Assembly (NCBI GenBank): GCA_030705665.1
Contig: JAUZQA010000071.1
Coordinates: 1 to 11,776, forward strand
Length of the DNA stretch: 11,776 nucleotides
DNA from: Bacillota bacterium
GTDB taxonomy: Bacteria; Bacillota; Bacilli; Bacillales_B; DSM-18226
Direction: 5' to 3'
Both the position numbers and the translations under genes were made by a program. Below the pieces are notes generated by a model, which had not been told where the DNA came from, did no database searches, and saw only the letters and a list, made by a program, of their open reading frames with translations. This document shows, piece after piece, positions 7,487 through 11,776 of the stretch; positions within the stretch are counted from its first letter, which is position 1; every line of letters starts with the position of its first letter.

Positions 7487-7759
7487 TTCAATGGTGAAAA
7501 AATAGAAAGCTTTTCATGAGCAAACCGTTGGTGCTTCCGCATTTATCCAAATTAGGCTAAGATTTTACAAATCTGTAGCTCTCAAAGAAAAGATTACCAT
7601 TATTTCATGAAATCTTCTTGCTAAGCTGTTTTGATTATGATAATCTTTTAACAGAATTACCGCCAAAAGCCTTATTTTTAGCAGTATGACGTATAGAAAT
7701 AAGAAAAATTGTTTAGAAATGTAGATAAGGAATCTTTCTACTAAGTTGATTAAATTTTT
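7487..7759. promoter_or_regulatory. Intergenic hbs upstream and leader region
   Basis: Roughly 270 bp between the spoIVA terminator and the hbs ribosome binding site without a credible gene on either strand (frames here are at most about 14 codons and lack ribosome binding sites). It contains a 13-nt palindrome GATTATGATAATC at 7633-7645 and a hairpin at 7721-7741. No promoter stands out: TTCTTG (7615-7620) with GATAAT (7639-7644) at 18 bp, and TATAGA at 7692-7697, are candidates only. Confidence 0.45.
7721..7741 (+). promoter_or_regulatory. Hairpin in the presumed hbs 5' untranslated region
   Basis: GTAGATAAG (7721-7729) pairs with CTTTCTAC (7734-7741) with one bulged T and a GAAT loop. It ends 18 nt before the ribosome binding site and has no T-run, so it looks like a leader structure, possibly for mRNA stability, and not a terminator. 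Confidence 0.35.
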
Positions 7760-7776
7760 GGGAGGAGGTGAATGGC

Positions 7777-8049
7777 ATGAACAAGACAGAACTAATTAAT
7801 GCAGTAGCAGAAGCAAGCGAACTTTCTAAAAAGGATGCTACAAAAGCAGTTGATGCTGTTTTTGATTCAATTTTAGATGCTTTAAAAAATGGTGATAAAG
7901 TCCAATTAATTGGATTTGGTAACTTTGAAGTACGTGAGCGTGCTGCGCGTAAAGGACGTAATCCTCAAACAGGTGAGGAAATCGAAATTGGCGCAAGCAA
8001 AGTACCTGCTTTCAAACCAGGCAAAGCGTTGAAAGATGCAGTTAAATAA
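7777..8049 (+). CDS. hbs: DNA-binding protein HU (HBsu)
   Basis: Small, abundant, dimeric nucleoid protein that bends and compacts DNA. The 90-residue product from ATG 7777 starts [19 protein letters not shown], the usual HU N-terminus and length; a GTG at 7768 in the same frame lies within the ribosome binding site and is rejected. The ribosome binding site GGGAGGAGGTGA (7760-7771) is one of the strongest in the window, matching a highly expressed gene. The helical dimer body covers residues 1-45, followed by [23 protein letters not shown], the DNA-gripping beta arm with its RNPQTG tip and intercalating proline, and the C-terminal [13 protein letters not shown]. It is monocistronic, between a long leader and a palindromic terminator. 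Confidence 0.98.
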   Translation: MNKTELINAVAEASELSKKDATKAVDAVFDSILDALKNGDKVQLIGFGNFEVRERAARKGRNPQTGEEIEIGASKVPAFKPGKALKDAVK

Positions 8050-8073
8050 TTACATAGTTTGAAGCAAAATGAT

Positions 8074-8107
8074 AAAAAAGGTCATGGACATGTCCATGAC
8101 TTTTTTT
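8074..8107. terminator. Palindromic, probably bidirectional terminator after hbs
   Basis: A perfect 20-bp palindrome at 8081-8100 (GTCATGGACA joined to its complement) is flanked by A-run 8074-8079 and T-run 8101-8107, so a strong hairpin with a T tail forms on either strand. Only hbs needs it, because no gene converges from the right. Confidence 0.9.
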
Positions 8108-8180
8108 ATATGACCAAGTTCTTTAGTACATATTTCTTCATCTTCAGCCTCTTTCCAGCCATGCCAAAAAGTCTTTGGTT

Positions 8181-8210
8181 TTGCTTGCTTTAAAGCGGAT
8201 ATGCTAAGAT
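8181..8210 (+). promoter_or_regulatory. Probable extended -10 promoter of mtrA-mtrB
   Basis: TTGCTT (8181-8186) is followed at 18 bp by TAAGAT (8205-8210), preceded by TGC to give an extended -10 (TGCTAAGAT). It lies 60 bp before the mtrA start. Confidence 0.5.
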
Positions 8211-8269
8211 GTATTTGTCATTTATACTTAATTGTTAAATTAGACAGATATACATTAGGAGGAAAGACC

Positions 8270-8836
8270 ATGACAGAAGTAAACGGTACCCAAATTGAAG
8301 AAGCGGTACGTTTAATATTAGAGGCGATCGGTGAAGACCCAAATCGTGAAGGCCTGCTCGACACACCAAAGCGGGTTGCAAAGATGTATGAGGAAGTATT
8401 CAGTGGTTTAAACGACGATCCAAAACAATATTTTGATACTATTTTTAGTGAAGACCATGATGAGGTAGTACTCGTAAAGGATATTCCATTTTATTCGATG
8501 TGCGAACATCATTTAGTCCCATTCTTTGGGAAAGCACATGTAGCCTATATACCCCAAAATGGACGAGTAACTGGTTTGAGTAAATTAGCAAGGGCTGTAG
8601 AAGCTGTTGCGAAAAGACCGCAATTGCAAGAACGGATTACTTCCACAGTTGCAGATGCTATTATGGAAAAATTAGAGCCGCAGGGAGTAATGGTAGTAGT
8701 AGAAGCAGAACATATGTGTATGACGATGCGAGGGGTAAAGAAGCCAGGCTCCAAAACCGTAACGACTGCTGTACGCGGCGTGTATAAAAAAGATGCTGAA
8801 GCACGTTCAGAAGTTTTAAAACTTATTAAAATGTAA
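8270..8836 (+). CDS. folE: GTP cyclohydrolase I
   Basis: First enzyme of the folate pathway (called mtrA in B. subtilis): converts GTP to 7,8-dihydroneopterin triphosphate and formate, as a cytosolic homodecamer. The 188-residue product from ATG 8270 has AGGAGG at 8257-8262, 7 nt upstream; the open frame reaches 8201, but that extension overlaps the promoter. Zinc ligands by family knowledge are Cys78 and His81 in [10 protein letters not shown] and Cys150 in [11 protein letters not shown]. Other signatures are the N-terminal [44 protein letters not shown] and the C-terminal [10 protein letters not shown]. mtrB follows after 43 nt with no terminator, the conserved mtrAB arrangement. Confidence 0.98.
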   Translation: MTEVNGTQIEEAVRLILEAIGEDPNREGLLDTPKRVAKMYEEVFSGLNDDPKQYFDTIFSEDHDEVVLVKDIPFYSMCEHHLVPFFGKAHVAYIPQNGRVTGLSKLARAVEAVAKRPQLQERITSTVADAIMEKLEPQGVMVVVEAEHMCMTMRGVKKPGSKTVTTAVRGVYKKDAEARSEVLKLIKM

Positions 8837-8879
8837 ATACATTTTTCGCTATTTACCTATTTGATTTTGGGGTGATAAC

Positions 8880-9116
8880 ATGGAAATTAACAATACGCAA
8901 AATAATGATTATGTTGTAATAAAGGCGCTTGATGATGGTGTAAGTGTAATTGGATTAACAAGAGGAACAGATACAAGATTTCATCATTCTGAAAAGTTAG
9001 ATCAAGGCGAAGTCATGATTGCCCAATTTACTGAGCACACATCTGCCATTAAAATTAGGGGAAATGCCAGGATTTTAACTTGTTTTGGTGAAATTGAAAG
9101 TGAAGTAAAAAAATAA
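8880..9116 (+). CDS. mtrB: Tryptophan RNA-binding attenuation protein TRAP
   Basis: TRAP forms an 11-subunit ring that, when loaded with tryptophan, binds leader RNAs carrying GAG/UAG repeats and lowers expression of tryptophan synthesis and transport genes. The product is 78 residues (B. subtilis 75). The core [18 protein letters not shown] and [28 protein letters not shown] is nearly unchanged; the RNA-contacting Lys39, Lys58 and Arg60 correspond to Lys37, Lys56 and Arg58 of B. subtilis by the two-residue offset. ATG 8880 follows GGGGTGAT (8869-8876). No trp leader-type target repeats are in this window, so its targets lie elsewhere. No clear terminator follows; a new promoter before hepS is seen. 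Confidence 0.98.
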   Translation: MEINNTQNNDYVVIKALDDGVSVIGLTRGTDTRFHHSEKLDQGEVMIAQFTEHTSAIKIRGNARILTCFGEIESEVKK

Positions 9117-9209
9117 ATAATACGTAAAGGCTGTTTATCTTACAATCATTAGATTAAAGATCGTTTGTTATGATATGCTCTTATTAATTGTTGTTATTTT
9201 GTGAAGTTA

Positions 9210-9238
9210 TCCTCAGCGGTTTTCTTTTATGTTATAAT
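9210..9238 (+). promoter_or_regulatory. Probable extended -10 promoter of hepS-menG-hepT
   Basis: TGTTATAAT (9230-9238) is a perfect -10 with the extended TG. The -35 at 17 bp is TCCTCA, weak, which is tolerable for an extended -10 promoter. It lies about 83 bp before the hepS start. Confidence 0.6.
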
Positions 9239-9270
9239 TGTGACTGCCTTATTTTATAAATGGGAAAAGT

Positions 9271-9295
9271 AATAATGTACTAAAATGACATTATT
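9271..9295 (+). promoter_or_regulatory. AT-rich hairpin in the hepS leader
   Basis: Perfect 8-bp arms AATAATGT (9271-9278) and ACATTATT (9288-9295) with a 9-nt loop, ending 13 nt before the ribosome binding site AGGGGA (9309-9314). It has no T-run and is weak in energy, so a regulatory role is only a possibility. Confidence 0.3.
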
Positions 9296-9321
9296 AATAT
9301 ATTACTTCAGGGGAAGCAAGG

Positions 9322-10155
9322 GTGATTAGATTGCAGGACATGTGCCAAAGGTTATCAGAAGTTAAGGGGCGGATAGAACAAAAAGTTCTGCATCCATACT
9401 TAATGAAATTCATTAAAACACCATACATTGACGAGGACAAACTCCTTTTACTTATTTCGATAATGGACCAGCTTGAATTGTCTGATAAACAAAGGGAAAA
9501 TTATGCCTTAGCAACGATGTTAATTCAGATTGCCCTTGATACCCATGAGCAAATTTCAAACGAAAAAATCAATGGAAATCCTCAAATTACGAGCCGGCAA
9601 TTAACGGTTCTTGCTGGGGATTATTACAGCGGTTTATATTATAAGCTTCTTGCAGACAGTGAAGATATTTTTATGATCAATGTCTTAGCTGGAGGGATAA
9701 AGGAAGTTAACGAACATAAAATATCCGTTTTCCAACAGGAGTTTGACGGTATTGAAAAACTTATGGCAAGTATAAAAACTATTGAAAGTTCATTGATTAC
9801 CAAAATTATTGACTATTTTCAGGTCCATGTTTGGTATGAAATTGTATCCAATATACTATTAGTTAAAAGGCTTCTCAGTGAAAAAAATCGATATAGCCAA
9901 ACCGGCTGTTCACAACTATTCGAAGCAATGAAAAAAATCGTATTCGCAAAAAGTGAATCAAAAATGAAGGACTTGTCAAGTGAACAGCAAAACTACTTAT
10001 TCGTTATATGTGATCGGTACATTGAGTTCTCGAAAACAATAATTGAAAACAGTTTGCAAAAGTTACCACGTATAAGTGAGCAACTGGAATTAAGAATTAT
10101 CTCGATTTTAAACCAACATCAGCCTATTGCCAAAACATTTGTGGAAGAAGGTTAA
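9322..10155 (+). CDS. hepS: Heptaprenyl diphosphate synthase component I
   Basis: Small accessory subunit of the two-part synthase that makes the C35 side chain of menaquinone-7; it lacks the DDxxD catalytic motifs and works with HepT. The 277-residue product is mainly helical, with [20 protein letters not shown], the conserved [21 protein letters not shown] block near residues 92-112, and [12 protein letters not shown]. The GTG at 9322 has AGGGGA (9309-9314) at 7 nt. An in-frame TTG at 9331 has AAGGGTGAT close upstream and would give MQDMCQRL, which aligns with the MQDIYG start I recall for B. subtilis HepS, so the true start may be 9331 (274 residues). The family is divergent, but context and the [11 protein letters not shown] block make the call firm. 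Confidence 0.92.
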   Translation: MIRLQDMCQRLSEVKGRIEQKVLHPYLMKFIKTPYIDEDKLLLLISIMDQLELSDKQRENYALATMLIQIALDTHEQISNEKINGNPQITSRQLTVLAGDYYSGLYYKLLADSEDIFMINVLAGGIKEVNEHKISVFQQEFDGIEKLMASIKTIESSLITKIIDYFQVHVWYEIVSNILLVKRLLSEKNRYSQTGCSQLFEAMKKIVFAKSESKMKDLSSEQQNYLFVICDRYIEFSKTIIENSLQKLPRISEQLELRIISILNQHQPIAKTFVEEG

Positions 10156-10160
10156 GATCC

Positions 10161-10865
10161 ATGCAAGAATCAAAAGAAGAACGAGTTCATCATGTCTTTG
10201 AAAAAATTTCCGAGAATTATGATAAGATGAATTCGGTAATTAGTTTCCAGCAGCATATAAAATGGCGAAATGACACGATGAAAAAAATGAACGTTCAACC
10301 CGGGTCAAAAGCACTTGATGTTTGCTGTGGAACTGCGGATTGGACAATTGCGTTAGCAGAAGCGGTTGGACCATCTGGTGAAGTAACAGGTTTAGACTTT
10401 AGTAAAAACATGCTCAAAGTTGGACGTGAAAAAGTTGACTCCCTAAAACTAAACCAAGTTACATTAATTCACGGAAATGCAATGGATCTTCCTTTTCCTG
10501 ACAATAGTTTTGATTATGTAACAATTGGTTTCGGTTTAAGAAATGTGCCAGATTACCTGCAGGTTTTAAAAGAAATGTACCGGGTATTAAAGCCTGGAGG
10601 GATCGCAGTTTGTCTTGAAACTTCGCAGCCTACCTTGCTTGGTTACAAGCAGCTATACTACTTTTATTTTCGCTTTATTATGCCTCTTTTTGGAAAGCTG
10701 TTTGCCAAGAGTTATCAAGAATATTCGTGGCTTCAGGAATCTGCCCGTACATTTCCAGGGATGAAGGAACTTGCTAATTTGTTTGAAAAAGCAGGCTTCA
10801 ACGATGTTTATTATAAACCATACGATTTTGGAGTGGCTGCGGTTCATATCGGACGAAAAAATTAA
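10161..10865 (+). CDS. menG: Demethylmenaquinone C-methyltransferase
   Basis: S-adenosylmethionine-dependent methyltransferase of the UbiE/MenG family (menH or gerCB in older B. subtilis naming) that carries out the last step of menaquinone synthesis. The 234-residue product is full length. It has the N-terminal [18 protein letters not shown], motif [13 protein letters not shown] at 51-62 for [37 protein letters not shown] (family signature) and [11 protein letters not shown] 10161 is 5 nt after the hepS stop, and its ribosome binding site AGAAGG lies in the last hepS codons, indicating translational coupling. hepT starts 31 nt after the stop. Confidence 0.97.
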   Translation: MQESKEERVHHVFEKISENYDKMNSVISFQQHIKWRNDTMKKMNVQPGSKALDVCCGTADWTIALAEAVGPSGEVTGLDFSKNMLKVGREKVDSLKLNQVTLIHGNAMDLPFPDNSFDYVTIGFGLRNVPDYLQVLKEMYRVLKPGGIAVCLETSQPTLLGYKQLYYFYFRFIMPLFGKLFAKSYQEYSWLQESARTFPGMKELANLFEKAGFNDVYYKPYDFGVAAVHIGRKN

Positions 10866-10896
10866 GTGAATGAGTGTTGACAGGATGAAAAAGCAA

Positions 10897-11776
10897 ATGA
10901 AATTGAAAATGATGCCTTCATTTTTGAATTCGGACATTGATATTATTGAGCAGGAGCTTGAAGATAAAATTCAAGCAAATTCTCTTCTTTTAAAAGAAGC
11001 ATCGTTATATACATTGCAAGCCGGCGGAAAAAGAATTCGTCCTGTTTTTGTTTTACTTGCAGGAAAGTTTGGAAACTATGATATTGAAATTTTAAAAAAT
11101 GTCGCGGTAGCCCTTGAATTAATTCATATGGCCTCACTAGTTCACGATGATGTTATTGATGATGCTGAACTTCGCAGAGGTAAACCTGCAATAAAAACAA
11201 AGTGGGGCAATAAGGTTGCGATGTACACAGGGGACTATATTTTAGCCCTTTCATTGGAAATCATCACAAAAGTAAAACAGCCAGCTGTCCATCAAATACT
11301 GGCCAATACGATTGTTGAGGTTTGCATTGGTGAAATTGAGCAAATAAAAGATAAATACCGTTTTAATCAGAGCTTTCGTGATTATTTTCGCAGGATCAAA
11401 CGAAAAACAGCACTGCTGATTGCGACAAGCTGCCAGTTGGGTGCCATTGCGGCAGGGGCACCAGAAGACATTCACAAAAAGCTTTTTCGCTTTGGTTATT
11501 ATGTTGGAATGTCCTATCAAATTATTGATGACATTCTTGATTTTACTTCAACTGAAAAAACCCTTGGAAAACCTGCTGGCGGAGATCTTTTGCAGGGGAA
11601 TATTACAGCTCCAGTCTTGTATGCAATGGAGGATGAAAAAATCCGTGCTGAGATTGAAAAAGTAAACCAAAACATAAAACCCGAACAAATTGAAAAAATA
11701 ATTACTCTTATCAAGCAGTCAGGTGCAATTGAAAGGTCCATTGCGCTAAGTGATCTGTATCTTGATAAAGCACTAA
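10897..11776 (+). CDS. hepT: Heptaprenyl diphosphate synthase component II, 3' end cut off by the window
   Basis: Catalytic subunit of the trans-prenyltransferase that condenses IPP onto farnesyl diphosphate to give the C35 chain. The frame is open to the last base with no stop; 293 codons are visible of an expected ~320. Motifs: LQAGGKRIRPVF, first aspartate-rich motif HDDVIDDAELRRG (Asp84, Asp85, Asp88), MYTGDY, VCIGEIEQIKDKY, RRIKRKTALLIA, second aspartate-rich motif DDILD at 211-215, and GKPAGGDLLQGN. Start choice: ATG 10897 has AGGATG 9 nt upstream, and the product begins MKLKMMPSFLNSD, like relatives. In-frame ATGs at 10885 and 10870 lack good ribosome binding sites. The frame is closed by TGA at 10867-10869. 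It is the third gene of the hepS-menG-hepT operon. Confidence 0.96.
   Translation, partial: MKLKMMPSFLNSDIDIIEQELEDKIQANSLLLKEASLYTLQAGGKRIRPVFVLLAGKFGNYDIEILKNVAVALELIHMASLVHDDVIDDAELRRGKPAIKTKWGNKVAMYTGDYILALSLEIITKVKQPAVHQILANTIVEVCIGEIEQIKDKYRFNQSFRDYFRRIKRKTALLIATSCQLGAIAAGAPEDIHKKLFRFGYYVGMSYQIIDDILDFTSTEKTLGKPAGGDLLQGNITAPVLYAMEDEKIRAEIEKVNQNIKPEQIEKIITLIKQSGAIERSIALSDLYLDKAL

Noticed and set aside
8110..8200. Short minus-strand frame(s) between hbs and mtrA, ahead of the bidirectional terminator
   Set aside because: Only 12-18 codons with doubtful start signals; the palindromic terminator is fully explained by hbs.
10653..11741. Several minus-strand open frames over menG and hepT
   Set aside because: Shadows of strongly conserved plus-strand genes; no ribosome binding sites or family motifs.
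1..11776. Search for mobile elements, CRISPR arrays, tRNA or rRNA genes, toxin-antitoxin or defence genes and riboswitches
   Set aside because: Nothing found: every long gene is a recognised chromosomal gene in conserved order, and the gaps contain only terminators, promoters and small hairpins.

Overview
The window looks like the chromosome of an endospore-forming Firmicute of the family Bacillaceae. It is low in GC and has strong AGGAGG-type ribosome binding sites, GTG and TTG starts, and intrinsic terminators with T-runs. The gene order fni / ypzI / yphA / der / gpsA / DUF2768 (yphE) / yphF / spoIVA / hbs / mtrA (folE) / mtrB / hepS / menG (menH) / hepT matches, as I recall it, the Bacillus subtilis ypfD-to-hepT segment. 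Protein divergence and small order differences (no seaA/yphB between yphA and der) indicate a relative, not B. subtilis itself. I cannot name the species; a Neobacillus/Mesobacillus/Cytobacillus-like organism would fit.

Layout. Positions 1-973 hold fni, whose 5' end lies off the window. A large inverted repeat follows, then the small minus-strand gene ypzI (1078-1221), divergent from the membrane protein gene yphA (1344-1940). After a gap carrying two tandem hairpins comes the der-gpsA pair (2136-4523). A possible 32-codon gene overlaps the gpsA end, and a good terminator closes the unit. The DUF2768 membrane protein and the lipoprotein YphF (4766-5701) form a short unit ending in a terminator. 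spoIVA (5970-7448) stands alone with its own terminator. A 328-bp leader region precedes hbs (7777-8049), which ends in a perfectly palindromic terminator. The mtrA-mtrB pair (8270-9116) is followed by a TATAAT promoter and hepS-menG-hepT (9322 to the right edge), with hepT cut off at its 3' end.

Functional links. Fni interconverts IPP and DMAPP. HepS and HepT together build the heptaprenyl chain from such precursors, and MenG methylates demethylmenaquinone to menaquinone-7, so both ends of the window touch respiratory quinone and isoprenoid synthesis. Der (ribosome biogenesis), GpsA (glycerol-3-phosphate for phospholipid), HBsu (nucleoid), MtrA (folate) and MtrB/TRAP (tryptophan regulation) are housekeeping functions. 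SpoIVA builds the spore coat basement layer; some of the small genes (yphA, DUF2768, yphF, ypzI) have no assigned function.

The window shows no phage, transposon, CRISPR, tRNA, rRNA, toxin-antitoxin or defence locus, and I see no evidence for a new system. Second-look items are small: an unlisted antisense gene, a possible overlapping micro-ORF, start-codon choices and several leader hairpins or palindromes.
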